DNA of 64,000 nucleotides from Ursus arctos (lineage: Eukaryota > Chordata > Mammalia > Carnivora > Ursidae): the NCBI RefSeq assembly GCF_023065955.2, contig NW_026622886.1, positions 15,138,001 to 15,202,000 of the forward strand. Direction: 5' to 3'. Both the position numbers and the translations under genes were made by a program. Positions 11,640-22,799 of this stretch are shown piece by piece (the stretch's first letter is position 1; each line of letters begins with the position of its first letter). The notes beneath the pieces are model-generated. The model had not been told where the DNA came from and searched no databases. It saw nothing but the letters and a program-made list of their open reading frames with translations.

Positions 11640-12560
11640 CAATACATACTTCAAAAATGGAACCCATTTTTCCAAACCCTCATCAACACTGTGTATTATC
11701 TACAACAATTTGATCAAAAATGGTATATCATGTATTACTTTAGTTTATATGTATATTTAAATAAATGAGATCAAGCATCTTTTCATATAAGAAATTTCTA
11801 GTTGTTTCTTATCAACTACTCCTATCCTTTGTCCACTTTTTCCCTTGGGTTGATGATCTCTTTCATCTCAATTTGTAATTCTCTTTAAATAATAAAGGTA
11901 TTAGTTTTTTGTCATATGTGTCAAAGAATCTGTCATTTGTCCCCTTTTTTTTTATATATTTCAGTGGCTTCATAGAAAGTTAATATCTGTATGTACTCAA
12001 ATTCATCAATCTTGTTCTCTATGGCTCTGGTTATATGTCTGGTTATAGCTCCTGGTCAAAATTCATTCCTATTTTAAGATTATTATTACAGGGTTATTTA
12101 CTTATTATTTAAATGTTTATCTGGAATTTATTTTGGTATAAGGAATGAAATATTCACCCAGCTTTATTATTTCTTTCCAAGTGAGTAATCAGTATCTCAC
12201 TGGCAATTATTATATAACCCATTGTTTTCTTACTGATTTGAAATACCACCTTCATAATATAATTTTCCACAAGTATTGGAGCTTTGTTTTTTAAAATTCT
12301 CTCTTCTTTTGCCTTTCAATTATTGCACCAGAACCATTTATAATTTATTTAAATATCTGCTAAAGGCTGATCTCCACCCCCTCCACTACTTTTCTCTTTT
12401 CAAATTGGTACCTGGCTATTGTCATACATTTATTTTTCCAGATGTACTTTAGGATTACTTGTCAAGATCCAAGATGCAGTAGGACGGAAACTCTATTGCA
12501 ATATTACTGCACTAAATTTAAGACTAAGTGAAAGTGAAAGAATCACTATCTTTAAAATAT
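11640..12560 (-). mobile_element. Old LINE-1 (L1M/HAL1-type) 3' region, antisense
   Basis: Antisense L1 words appear in order: 'cccattttccaaaccctcatcaacactg', 'tcaccatctt'-like loss, 'gggttatttact', 'tttatctggaatttattttggtataagg', 'agaaccatttata', 'acttgtcaagatcca'. Very diverged. No frame survives. Confidence 0.55.
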
Positions 12561-12678
12561 CGAATCATATCATAATATAACAAGGTATATTTTTCCATTG
12601 GAGTTTAATTTTAGTGTCTGTCTCTCAGTCCTGAATAGTTTCTGTTGCCTCCCTTTGTGATGCCTTCTGCTGGATTAT

Positions 12679-13134
12679 TGTATCAGTTTTCCATTACTGC
12701 AGGAACCAATTACCACAAACTTAGTGGCTAAAAAAACCACAAATACATTATTTTACAGTTCTGATAGTCCAAAATGGGTCCCACTGGGCTAAATTCAATG
12801 TGTTGGTAAGGCTGCATTTCTTTTTAGAAACTCTAGGGGAGAATCTATTTTTTTGCCGTTCCTAGTTTCTATGAGCTGTGCCCATTCCTTGGCTCATGGC
12901 TACCTTTCACCTTCAAAGCCAGCAACGGCTAGTCAAATCTCTCACATTGCATCACTCTGACACTGACACTTCTCTCTTTCACTTACAATGACCATGATAA
13001 TCCAGGATGATCTCCCCATCTCAAGATTCTTAACTTAATCGTATCTGTAAAGTCCCTTTTGCCATGTAACATATATTCACAAGTTCTGGGGATTAGATTG
13101 TGGACATCTTTGAAAGGCCATTGTAGTGCCTACC
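12679..13134 (-). mobile_element. MLT1-like LTR (ERVL-MaLR), antisense, older copy
   Basis: It begins 'tgtatcagttttccattactgc' and runs through 'attaccacaaacttagtggc', 'ttacagttctgatagtcc', 'tcacattgcatcactctgac' and 'ggggattagattgtggacatctttg'. This is the MaLR solo-LTR order in antisense and is more diverged than the 10.6-kb copy. Confidence 0.72.
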
Positions 13135-13549
13135 ACCATCATCAATGTTCCTTTCCCTAGGGCTGTCTGGCTGTCACTCTTTCTTTCCTCCCACCCAAAG
13201 TCTCTCATTATTATTTTCTTATAATTCTATATTTATGGAGTAGTCTTCCATATTTGAATGTCATTGTAAATCTTTAGGGGATAATGTTCTTGATATTGTG
13301 AGACACATCAGAGCAATAAGACCACTTCCAAAAGCTTTTACCTCCTGTGAGTCATTTGGAATGGTGAATCATCTCTACCTTTGAAAGAGCTATAAACCCA
13401 CACTCACCTGTGTTAGTATTACTGCTCCTGTTATTAGAAAAAGGATTCAGGAAGCAGTTAGCTTATCATAGTAGTAAGCCAACACTTCTCCTTGTCTTAT
13501 TTATCTAACATCTCAAAACTCATCTAAGTCAAATTACCACCTTCTATTC
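13135..13549. other. Unassigned sequence
   Basis: No exon or repeat family recognised. Confidence 0.4.
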
Positions 13550-14535
13550 CCAAGAGATGCCTTGTGTTGATCAGGCTAGGCTTGAAGACTTCCAGCGGCA
13601 GAGAACGTGCTACCTTCTAGGCAGCCAGTTTCATACTGTGAAGCTCTAATTGTTAGAAAGCTTATTCTGAGTTGAAATCTGTCTCCTTGTTACCATCTTT
13701 CCATTTACACTCTTTCTACCCTCTTAGCTGTAGAGAACAATTCTAATCACTCTTCTACTTCTCAAATACTTGTGATAAATGTTTCCCTGTACCTTTTCCT
13801 CTTTAATCTTTTCTCACATGACATAGGTTTGATACTCAAACTTTTCATACCATGTCCAGAGGAACCAATCCATTTGGTCTTTGCACCTTTTCTAATGTAA
13901 GCCTCAGTACCAGGTTGAGGGGACTAGGTATGGTCTCGCTGCATTGTTGGTTAAGCTGCTTCTGTTTCCCCCATGTGGTTAAGAATAGAGCTATGTTAAG
14001 AGGCATGTTCACAGAGATGCTCTAGTAATCTAGAAAAGCCTCTAACGTAGCCTTATTTCTGATAAAAAGTCACATCATTGCTACATTTGAGAAACAATTG
14101 TGTCCATACTCTGGGCCCCTGGTTGTTGCCAAGGTTCTTCGTAAGTCAGAAGGCCAAGTATCCTTTGGCCCTTTTGATGAATAAAATCTCGTACCACCTT
14201 ACAAGGATGGTCAAAAATGATACGGTTAGCCTATCTTTTATGTAATTGCTAAACTGGATAATTCCCAATTCTAATTAGCACAGAAGAAGGGAGAGTTGTC
14301 ACATTTGGTAGTCTAAATATCATACTTGTATTGAATCAGCCAATGTCACATAATGTTTTTAGTACATTACACTGTCACTCATGCTGTCAGCTGTAACTCC
14401 TAATTCTTTTTTCATGATATTGCTAATCTATATACTCGCATGCTGAATTTTTATAACTAATTTCTGTGCTGAATTATAGGGCCTCACATTTAATCACTAA
14501 TAAACTTTGACTTGTTAGATTTAGCCTACCACTGG
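13550..14535 (-). mobile_element. CR1/L3 LINE relic, antisense
   Basis: Antisense L3 words are spread over about 1 kb: 'attctgagttgaaatctgtctccttg', 'ctcaaatacttgtgataaatg', 'ctcacatgacatagg', 'tacactgtcactcatgctg', and at the end 'taataaactttgacttgttagatttagcc'. The last block is the usual 3' portion of CR1/L3 copies in mammals. Alignment is gappy and the region 13905-14330 is poorly matched. Confidence 0.6.
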
Positions 14536-14914
14536 TGATTTTAAACTATTGTAGGAGCACAGTTTAAACAACATATGAAAGCATATTATGTAGATATTTT
14601 ATTACTCCTATTTGTTTTTCTTTGGGGGGGGGCATATGTTCTATTAATTTATACAACGCTCTTAGTATGCATCTTTTTGAAGAAGTATTGTTTTGTCCAC
14701 ACATTGCACAATCAACTATAGCAGGTAGGATGAAGCTGACTAAGTAAGACTAAGCATCAAAGCCAGACATCCCCTCAGGAGCTGTGAACTTGGGCATTTA
14801 GGACCTTAGGGGCCTGTTCAGGATTCAGGGACAGGACATTATTAGGACATTATCGCTCCTCAGCAGAGAGCTGGCAAAGACTAAGGCAGAGAAGCAGTCT
14901 TAGGTATGTTACTA

Positions 14915-15130
14915 TTATTATTATTATTATTTTTATTTTTAAAGATTTTATTTATTTATTTGACAGAGAGATAGAACCAGAGAGCACAAGCAGGGGGAGT
15001 GACAGAGGGAGAAAGAGAAGCATCTCCCCGCTGAGCAGGGAGCCCGATGTGGGGCTCGATTCCAGGACCCTAGCATCATGACCTGAGCTGAAGGCAGTAG
15101 CTTAATGGACTGAGCCACCCAGGCGCCCAA
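14915..15130 (-). mobile_element. SINEC (CAN-SINE), antisense, with (TTA)n tail
   Basis: The antisense copy ends in 'gccacccaggcgccc', the tRNA-like start, and its tail appears as TTATTATTATT followed by 'aaagattttatttatttattt'. Near-identical 10-mers TATGTTACTA and TATGGTACTA flank it at 14905 and 15131. A short open minus frame within it is not a gene. Confidence 0.9.
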
Positions 15131-15539
15131 TATGGTACTACTATTAAAATATGAAGAACAGAAACAAGTCTAGGCTCCATTAACCAGGCATTTGAATAAA
15201 GGTAGAGGCTAAATATTAAGAAAAAAGCAAAAACTGCTAACCAAATTGGAGCCCAGTTTTGCTAAACCAGCTACAATGAAGCCTTGAAGGTGAGTCACAA
15301 ATTGTTGGGCCCGTTCTTTTAATCCCTCTGGTCCATTACCAGGATTTATCATCAAAAGTATGTTGGCAATTAACCTGTGTATCAAAATCCAGGTTTCCCA
15401 CTATAAGTAAGAGGGCTTGCAAAGGTTAGGACGTTGACAGGGTTATACCTAATAATGTATGGAGATTTTTATTTCCCTTAGTTCTGACAATAAAGATCTT
15501 ATCATAGTCTTTTTATATCTGTGATACAATAGTAGGAAC

Positions 15540-15770
15540 AAGGTTAGCTGTCACAAGACCTCAGTGGGAGCCCTGAAACTTCCATTAACCAGATGCTTAA
15601 TATTGGACAAGTCACTGAAGAATTCCAAGCCTTAGTTTCTGGATGGAAATAGTAATAACATTGATAGGCTGTTTGTGAGGGCTAAAAAAGAATCATCTGG
15701 GCAAATGAAATACTATTAATTTTGCAGACTATAAAACACCTCACAAGCATAAGTTGCTCTTCTTACAGCG
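15540..15770 (+). mobile_element. MIR SINE, sense
   Basis: It shows 'attggacaagtcact', 'ccttagtttct', 'ggaaatagtaataac', 'tgtttgtgagggctaa' and 'ataaaacacctcacaagcat' in MIR order. Diverged. Confidence 0.6.
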
Positions 15771-15809
15771 ATTTGAATCTGTGATAGTTTTTGAATAACA
15801 TTTTTTTTG

Positions 15810-15930
15810 GACTTCATTCATTTGACAAATATTGAGCGCATACTATATGAAAAAGATGGTCATGGTCCTTGCCTCTATGGTTCTTGAATTCTAGTGGAGG
15901 ATACAGGCCTTAAAATACTAACTGAAATAT
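15810..15930 (-). mobile_element. L2 LINE 3' end, antisense
   Basis: 'ttgacaaatattgagcgcatactat', 'catggtccttgcctctatggttcttgaattctagtgg' is the antisense L2 terminal block. Confidence 0.65.
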
Positions 15931-16319
15931 TAATTATTTTATGTACTTATTTTTAGCATGTATCGATAGAGTTTTACGATGAACATGGCACTTTGCTAGG
16001 TGCTAGACAAGCATGTCTTTAGAAATTAACCTGATTTATCTTATAGATTAATGGGATTATGTTTAACCTCTGGTTTATGCTTCCAGATCTTGTTATTTTA
16101 ATCAGTTTACTTTCTGGATCATTAATGCATCTAATGAAATCACTCAATATAGAAATTCTGAGATATCATGAAAGACCGTGTTAAGTGTTTAAAAAGAATC
16201 ATGATGTACTATGACTACAGCCTTTTATGATTCTCTCTCAAAGTTATGATGAAAATAAATGAGTTGATTTTTACATGGCTTACTCTTAGTAACCTCATGC
16301 TAGTGTTTGAAAGTGAATT

Positions 16320-16510
16320 AATTGGGAGAAGAACAGGAGTGGAGGGAAAGAGACTAGTTACGAAGTTGTTCCAGCAGTTCAAGTGAGATACGGTAGTGAC
16401 CTGGACTAGGGTGGTAGCAGGAGTGGAGAGAAATGAATGTGTTTGAGGTATAATTCAATGATGAAGTAAGGGACTTGGAGACTGACTGGATATGGCATTG
16501 AGGAAGAATA
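16320..16510 (-). mobile_element. L2 LINE fragment, antisense
   Basis: It includes 'gacctggactagggtggtagcaggagtggagagaaatg' and 'gggacttggagactgactggatatg', an interior L2 segment in antisense. Confidence 0.6.
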
Positions 16511-16559
16511 GAATCTTCTTAAAAATAAACATGACGTTAATCATGAATGCTTTGACAGG

Positions 16560-18340
16560 GATGAACATGAGGAGAGACTTTTCCTACCAGATAGTAAAAT
16601 TAATTTTAAGGTTTTAGTAAGCAAAACAGTGTGATTCTGGTACTAGAATAGATTGACATATGGAACCAATTAGAATGTCCAGAAACAGATTCAATTAAAT
16701 GTAAGTGTATGGTATATACCTGTTGTCACAGGAATTCTGTTTTTTCTTTTTAAATTTAAATTCAATTAATTAACATATAGTGTATTATTAGTTTCAGAGG
16801 TAGATTTAGATATTTCTCAGTTGCATAGAATACCCAGTGCTCAATACATCAAGTGCCCTCCTTAATGTCCATCACCCAGCTACCCCAACCCCCCACCCAC
16901 CTCCCCTCCAGCAACCCTCAGTTTGCTTCCTATAGTTAAGAATCTCTTGGTTTGTCTCCCTTTCTGATTTTGTCTTATTTTAGTTTTCCCTCCCTTCACC
17001 TATGATCCTTTGTCTTGTTTATAAATTCCAAATATCAGTGAGATCATTTAATTGTCTTTCTCTGATTGACCTATTTTGCTTAGCACAATACCTTCTAGTT
17101 CCATCCACAGTGTTGCAAATAGTAAGATTTCATCTTTTTGATGACTGAGTAATATTCCATTGCATATATACCACATTTTCTTTATCTATTCGTCTGTCGG
17201 TGGACATCTGGGCTCTTTCCATATTTTGGCTATTATAGACATTGCTCCTATAAACCTTGGGGTGCAGGTGCCCCTTCGGATCACTATGTTTGTGTCCTTT
17301 GGGTAAATATGTACTAGTGCAATTGCTGCGTTGTAGGGTAGCTCTATTTTTAACTTTTGAGGAGCCTTCATGCTGTTTTCCAGAGTGATGCAGAAAAAGC
17401 ATTTGACGAAATACAGCATCCTTTCTTGATTAAAACTCTCTGCAGTGTAGGGATAGAGGGAATATGCCTCAATATCATAAAAATCATATATGAAAAGCCC
17501 ACAGTGAATATCATTCTCAATGGGGAAAAACTGAGAGCTTTCCCCTAAGGTCAGGAACACAACAGGGATGTCTACTCTTGCCACTGTTGTTCAACATAGT
17601 ACTAGAAGTCCTAACCTCAGCCATCAGACAAAAAAAGAGATAAAAGGCATTCAAATCAGCAAAGAAGAAGTCAGATTTTCACTCTTCACAGATGGACTCC
17701 ACCCAAAAATTGCTAGAACTCATACAGGAATTCAGCAACATGGCAGGATATAAAATTAATGCACAGAATCTGTACACTAACAATGAGACAGAAAAAAGAG
17801 AAATTAAGGAATCAATCCCGTTTACAATTGCACCAAAAATCATGATACCTAGGAATAAACCTAACCAAAGAGGTAAAGGATCTGTACTCTGTAAACTATA
17901 GAACACTTATGAAAGAAATTGAGGAAGACACAAAGAAATGTAAAAATGTTCTATGCTCATGGGTTGGAAGAAAAATATTGTTAAAATGTCTATGCTACTC
18001 AAAGCAATATACATGTTCAATGCAATTCCTATCAAAATACCAGGAATTCTATTTCAGTAGAAATAGCTGAACATGTACACAAAGATATATGCGCAAGAAT
18101 GCTCCCTTAAAAGCAAAACATTGAAATTTCAACATAATAGGATTAACTAAATAAATCATGACCATGTGTATATTGAGACTTAACCTTAAATTTATCATGT
18201 AGACACATTTTTGTCATTGAAACTTGTTCACAATGCATTATTAGAAGTAAACCTATATCACATTATAAAGCATTACATACAATACACATACATATTTTTA
18301 TATAACATCTTCATATAAGATTTATTAAAAAAACCCCTTC
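16560..18340 (+). mobile_element. Older L1M/HAL1 fragment hosting the inverted L1 insertion
   Basis: Two halves of an old sense L1 3' region flank a younger insertion. The left half (16560-16738) has 'aaaacagtgtgattctggtactag' and the right half (18041-18340) has 'ttaactaaataaatcatgaccatg'. They sit one after the other in L1 order, so the younger element landed in this older one. Confidence 0.5.
16739..18040 (-). mobile_element. LINE-1 insertion with 5' inversion (twin priming)
   Basis: From 16739 to about 17388 the minus strand is an L1 3'UTR plus the ORF2 C-terminus. From 17389 to 18040 the plus strand is ORF2 reverse-transcriptase-domain sequence, opening [18 protein letters not shown] and including LLELIQEFSNMAGYKINAQ. 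CAGGAATTCT lies at both outer edges (16729-16738 and 18041-18050), so both halves are one insertion. The catalytic-motif region carries an internal deletion of roughly 30 bp and the frame is broken, so the copy is dead. The ORF2 segment between the two halves is missing, as expected for a twin-priming junction. Confidence 0.85.
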
Positions 18341-18536
18341 ATCCCACTTTGGGTGGGAAGATGCAATGTCCTCCTCAAGATTTCTATAGAATCTACAGAA
18401 TACCCAGTCTTGGTTCTCATGATCACCTCTTGCTGCAAACTCCTGCATCTGTACAACTTTTGATTTCATTCATTTTTCTCACTTTGTGTCTATTCCTGAC
18501 TCTCTACCCCTTGTCTACTAGGATAAGTTACATACC

Positions 18537-19000
18537 CTGGTTACTTGTACCAAAAGACATGTTCAGAAATGTTACTAGCAAATTGTTCTTAATAACAAAA
18601 AACCTAGGAAATGTGTAAAAGTCCACTGTCAGGAGAATCTGTAAGTGAATTATTGTATGCATATACAGTGAACTCTAATACCACATTTAAAATAAATGAA
18701 ACTGAGAAACATAATGTTGATTGAAAAAGTCATAGAAGAGCAAGAATATTTTATACTATTCTTATGAAATTCAAAAGCATATAGTATGAAACAATTTATT
18801 CTTTATTGATACTTAACAAATATAGTTCCAGTTCAACAACAATCCAAGGAATTATAAACCCGAAGTTCAGAACAGGAATTAGCCCTGGTCAGGGAGGGAG
18901 AAGGAGTGACTGGAAAGGGGAACACAGGTGGGAAGGGTTAGGTTTCAATGGTAATGTTCTAAACTGAGTAGTGCACATGCACAGATTCGTTTTTTTATTT
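18537..19000 (+). mobile_element. Old L1M 3' fragment, sense
   Basis: The order 'ttgttcttaataacaaaaaacctaggaaat', 'caggagaatctgtaagtgaattattg', 'aacataatgttgattgaaaaag', 'ggagggagaaggagtgactggaaagggg' and 'ggtaatgttctaaactgagtag' follows the 3' part of ORF2 and the 3'UTR of old mammalian L1. Confidence 0.65.
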
Positions 19001-19805
19001 TATTCTATCACATATCCATCCTCTTTTGAGGGATACTAGTCAGATATTTTGTGAAGTGTACCTTTTTTTTGACAATATGAAATATTTGAATAAAAAAGCA
19101 CAGTTTTGCTATCTTTGTTTCACCATCTTCTTCCCTTGGGGCTCTCACTCTCCATAAGGAAACTGTGTACTGTAGACTTCTCCAATTAGAAGTAATGGCA
19201 CTTTCTTCAGAAGCAGATGAGGGTGCACTTCACTGTTCTTTAAAATATTTTTTTTCCTTCCTTTGCACACACCAACATGTACATACACATACATTTATGG
19301 AGGGAAGCAGCCTGGGAGGATATATACCAAAATATTACTATTAGTTATCTGAGTATTTTCATATAATTTTTTTCTTTTTCTTTATATTTTCTAATACTTC
19401 TGTAATAAGCAATATACTTCATTTTTAAGGGGACAGCCAACTAACTCATCCTGTGTGGTTAAATCAGAGTATTTTTCAAGGCCATTAAGTCTTCATATTT
19501 CTTTACAAACAGAGTACAATTCCAATCTAACCAAATCCATGAAGAATGGGTTGTTCTGATTAACAGGTTGTTCTGATTTTAGGATGTCTCTAGGGTTTAA
19601 ACTAGAGACTTTTTTCATGACTCTTTATAATCTTATTGTGGTAATCCTAGTTTTTTTTCACTTTTGATATGCAAAACAGTAAGCAACACCAGTAAACAAT
19701 AATGATAACCAAACTAAAAAGCAAAGTAATTTATATCTGAATAAGGCATAATCACTTCCCTAACTGGTAGTTAGAATTTGTTAAAAAGGATATTAGAGAA
19801 TGTTC
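19001..19805. other. Unassigned AT-rich sequence
   Basis: No exon or family recognised. Two nearby copies of 'gttgttctgattaacagg/gttgttctgatttt' at 19550-19578 form a small duplication. Confidence 0.4.
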
Positions 19806-20190
19806 AGTTGATCAATAAGTATTTATTGAGCACCTACTATGTGGTAGGACTTGTATTAGATTCTGGTGATAGAGTGGTGAACAAGACAAATTCCACCTTT
19901 CATGGAGTTTACAATCATCTGATATATTCACTTTACAATGTGTGGTGGTTTTTAAAGATTTATTTATTTACTTATTTGAGAGAGAAAGAGAGAGAGAGAT
20001 CATAAGTGAGGGGTGGGGGCATAGAGGGAGAAGCAGACTCCCTGCTGATCAGGGAGCCCCATGCAGGACTTGATCCCAGGACCCTGGGATCATGACCTGA
20101 GCTGAAGGCAGATGCTTAACCGACTGACCCACCCAGGCGCCCCTACAATGTGCTTTATAGATAATCTTATCAATAGATAGTTCTACTGAA
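19806..20190 (-). mobile_element. L2 LINE 3' end, antisense, split by a SINE
   Basis: 'cagttgatcaataagtatttattgagcacctactatgtgg...gatagagtggtgaacaagac...catggagtttacaatc' is the antisense L2 terminus. It is interrupted at 19943 by a SINEC and may resume at 20153. Confidence 0.75.
19943..20143 (-). mobile_element. SINEC (CAN-SINE), antisense, with 9-bp target duplication
   Basis: Typical antisense SINEC: 'taaagatttatttatttac', a GA-rich tract, 'gatcccaggaccctgggatcatgacctgagc', ending 'cacccaggcgcccc'. TACAATGTG flanks it at 19934-19942 and 20144-20152. Confidence 0.93.
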
Positions 20191-20399
20191 AGATTTCCTG
20201 TAATGAGAAGTTTCTTCTGTTGCTTTAGAGTATATTTTTCAGTCATTGTTACATTAGCATTTTTATTTAAAAGATAACCAATAATATTAATTCATAGAAC
20301 TTTTTTTTGTATTGATTCAAATTTGCCCTTTTTGACTTATAAACACTAGTCTTTGTTTTGCCTTTAAGAGCTTTGGAATAAATCTACCACAGCAGCTTT

Positions 20400-20610
20400 T
20401 CCCCTTTCCCTGCTTTGTGGGATAGCTCTTCAGGGATAGCCGTTCAAACATATTGAGAGAGCTATTATGCTGCTGTGAGGCTTCTCCAGGATAGAACACT
20501 GCAGGTCCTTTCATCATTTCATCTGTGACATGGTTTTTAAATCATACACCATCTTGATTGCTTTCCTCTGGATGCTTTCTACTTTGTCACCCTTTGTTGT
20601 TAAAAATAAA
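20400..20610 (-). mobile_element. CR1/L3 LINE relic, antisense
   Basis: 'tgacatggtttttaaatcatacaccatcttgattgctttcctctggatgctttctac' matches the antisense CR1/L3 wording. Short and diverged. Confidence 0.5.
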
Positions 20611-20924
20611 TTACTCCCAATTTCCTGCTTTCAATAGGGTAGAGTGAACATAATTGACTCTCTGATATGTGAGGGTCTGGTATGGTCTGAAAGCAATTAC
20701 ACTGACCTTGAATACTTACTCTACAGTACTGTAAATATCACTATAGAAAAAAATAGGAGCTTATACTAAATCTTTATTGACCCTTGGATATATCTTGGAA
20801 GATTTTTTGAAAATGAATTTATTTTTTTATTTATCTTTTTCTTTTGATAGTGAATTATGCTTTATAAAGGTAAAAAACATCAAAAAGCATGATTAATTGT
20901 TAAATTCATTATGTAGATATCTGT

Positions 20925-21062
20925 TTTCTTCTCTAGTAAACTGTGGGCTTTCTGAGGGCAAGGTTTATATCTTATTAGTTTTTAAAAATCTCTGTCACTT
21001 AGCATAGTCCTAAGTATATATGATAGATGCCTAATAAATATTTGTTGCCCAATTAATGCCTT
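20925..21062 (+). mobile_element. L2 LINE 3' end, sense
   Basis: 'actgtgggctttctgagggcaaggtttatatc', 'ctaagtatatatgatagatgcctaataaatatttgttgcc' is the sense L2 terminus. Confidence 0.75.
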
Positions 21063-21209
21063 GTATAAGAATTTAAGATCTTGTGAAATGAAATGAATTC
21101 CCACTTTTAGAATACATCAAAGAATCAGTAGTATAGAATTGGACCTTAATTTTATCCTAACCCGAAAAGAGAAACTTTAGTATATTAGTTAGCAGTATTC
21201 ACAAGGAAA

Positions 21210-21660
21210 AAATACTAGTGTGTTAGGTGGGAATACTTTTACTTCTAAATGACAAAAAACCCTACTATCAATGGCTCAAACAATATAAGAACGTTTATAC
21301 TTAAGAAGGCTGGAGTAACTAACTAGTCCTTGGGCCCTTTCAGTAGCTCAGTGATATCATCAGGTCCCAGGCTCTTTTTATCCTTCTGTTGCCATTCTTA
21401 GTCTGTTACCTTTTTTATCTTAAGTTTATTGCCTATGGTCACAACATGCCTGTCCTACCTCCTGACATCAAAACCACATCCAGAGAGAGGAAATTGAGGA
21501 TGGCCAAGCTCTACAAGGACCTCATTGCATGTCTTTTCTCTGGGGAAAAATATTTTCCCAGAAGCCTCCCTTGCATCCAACTGGCCAAAATCAAGTCATA
21601 TGTCTCGCTATCTCTAGGAAGCAGGCAAGGGAGTAGAGTCTTGGGAATAACTAATGATTA
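21210..21660. repeat. Ancient interspersed repeat, family unresolved
   Basis: The word order ('ctcaaacaatataagaacg', 'ggctggagtaactaac', 'ccaactggccaaaatcaagtcatatg') resembles an old LTR- or DNA-type repeat common in mammals. I cannot name it. The open + frame at 21389-21661 falls inside it and is probably not a gene. Confidence 0.35.
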
Positions 21661-21940
21661 GTTAAGCAACAGTTTATGCCACAACTAGAAAATCGCCACA
21701 TACTACAAAAAGAATCATGACAAGAGATCATGAACTTCACTATGTCAGTGATAAATTCAGGGGAATCAAACTGTCAGGACCCTTCTAAAAAGATCACTGA
21801 TTATATCGGGGTTACATGATGGCATAACTTATTCAAACAGATGAATCAGCACCTCTTAATCACTTTTGGAAGAACTGATGAATCTGATTATCTTTTCTAG
21901 TTTTTATAAATCAAACAAGCTGTGTCTTTATCACAAAGCT

Positions 21941-21967
21941 ATTTTTATTTTTTCTCCTTCCTTTCAG
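21941..21967 (+). promoter_or_regulatory. 3' splice site and polypyrimidine tract of the first exon
   Basis: A run of T and C broken by few purines leads into TTTCAG immediately before the coding exon. This is a strong acceptor and is the main reason for placing the exon start at 21968. Confidence 0.8.
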
Positions 21968-22133
21968 GAGTCCTATCCAAAGAAGAGGAATTACACTATG
22001 GAAATTGTACCATCTGCTTCTCTGGATACATTTCCTTCGGAAAATGAGAACTTTCTATGTGATCTCACGGACATAGCCGTTACAAAAAAACCTTGCTCCT
22101 TAGAAATTGCAAGGGCCCCTTCTCCAAGAACTG
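21968..22133 (+). CDS. Internal coding exon of an unidentified Ser/Pro-rich protein gene
   Basis: This 166-nt exon is preceded by a strong pyrimidine tract ending in TTTCAG and followed by GTAATA. Read in phase 0 from its first base it is open throughout. It encodes 55 residues beginning ESYPKKRNYTMEIVPSASLD, continues through NENFLCDLTDIAVTKKPCSL, and ends APSPRT plus the first base of a split codon (exit phase 1). The same frame is also open upstream from 21866, but that is intron sequence. The peptide has a basic KKR patch and SP motifs and no visible folded domain, membrane segment or signal. Codon choice is ordinary and no repeat covers it. It joins in frame to the exon at 46936. I do not recognise the protein. 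The coding call rests on splice sites, phase match and absence of repeat homology; no function can be given. Confidence 0.8.
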
Positions 22134-22189
22134 GTAATATTTCTTTTTTAAAATTAAAAAAAAATTTTTTAGAACTGGTAATATTTCTT
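22127..22189 (+). repeat. Duplicated 5' splice site: 19-bp direct repeat flanking an A/T-rich 25-mer
   Basis: The 19 bases AGAACTGGTAATATTTCTT occur at 22127-22145, across the exon's donor, and again identically at 22171-22189. The spacer is 25 bp made only of A and T (T-run, A-run, T-run). The second copy offers the same CTG|GTAATA donor 44 bp downstream. The arrangement looks like a target-site duplication around a tiny A/T insert, or a local slippage duplication. Selection of the downstream donor would add 44 nt, open in frame, and would put the next exon in a frame that hits TAG at its sixth codon. Confidence 0.85.
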
Positions 22190-22305
22190 ACTTACATTTG
22201 GACCTATTCAATTTGCATGCTTGTATATGTGAAGATGTATCATTAATATTTTGATTTTCTACAACATATTAAACATGAAAATGCCCCAATATAGTCAAAC
22301 TAATC

Positions 22306-22324
22306 TTTTTTTTTTTTTTTTTTT
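22306..22324 (+). repeat. T homopolymer
   Basis: An uninterrupted run of 19 T, 172 bp downstream of the first exon. It may be the tail of a lost retroelement. Confidence 0.9.
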
Positions 22325-22559
22325 GCATTTTGAAGTGTGTCCAGGTAGGTCAGAGTTTTTGATATAACGCCTCTTAACTTCCTGACAAGAGCTCTCAAGG
22401 AGTGGTACTATATTGGTGAAGGTACTTTGAAACCTTGCAATAGTGAAAGACCTGTAGGTCAGACACAAAGCTTGGTGTTCTTTAGAACTTCATAGCAGAT
22501 TTAGTAGCAAGGCTCTTTCAATATACTTGTCTGCATACTGTTTTCACATTATTGAAATG

Positions 22560-22725
22560 TACTCAGGTACCTAAATATTTTATGGTATTTTCAGATACAT
22601 TATTTTATTTGTATTATAAATTAGTGCACAAGGCAAGTAAATATTATGCCCATTTTACTAATAAGGAAATTGGAGCTAAGTGTCTTATTTAAGATCAATT
22701 CATGAGGGGGCCTTTCTTGAACATG
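22560..22725 (-). mobile_element. MIR SINE, antisense
   Basis: 'tatgcccattttactaataaggaaattggagctaagtgtcttatttaag' is the core antisense MIR segment. Confidence 0.65.
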
Positions 22726-22799
22726 GTGTTTGACTATCATCAATCATATCTGCTTTCTGTTCATCAGCATTGCCTCTAAGAAAGAATGCAGGATAGTAA

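Noticed and set aside
17357..17901. L1 reverse-transcriptase frames as a possible functional gene
   Set aside because: Frame breaks, a deletion over the catalytic motif region and the inverted arrangement show a dead L1.
21389..21661. Plus-strand open frame of 90 codons just upstream of the first exon
   Set aside because: Lies within an old interspersed-repeat-like block and has no acceptable acceptor/donor pair I can defend.
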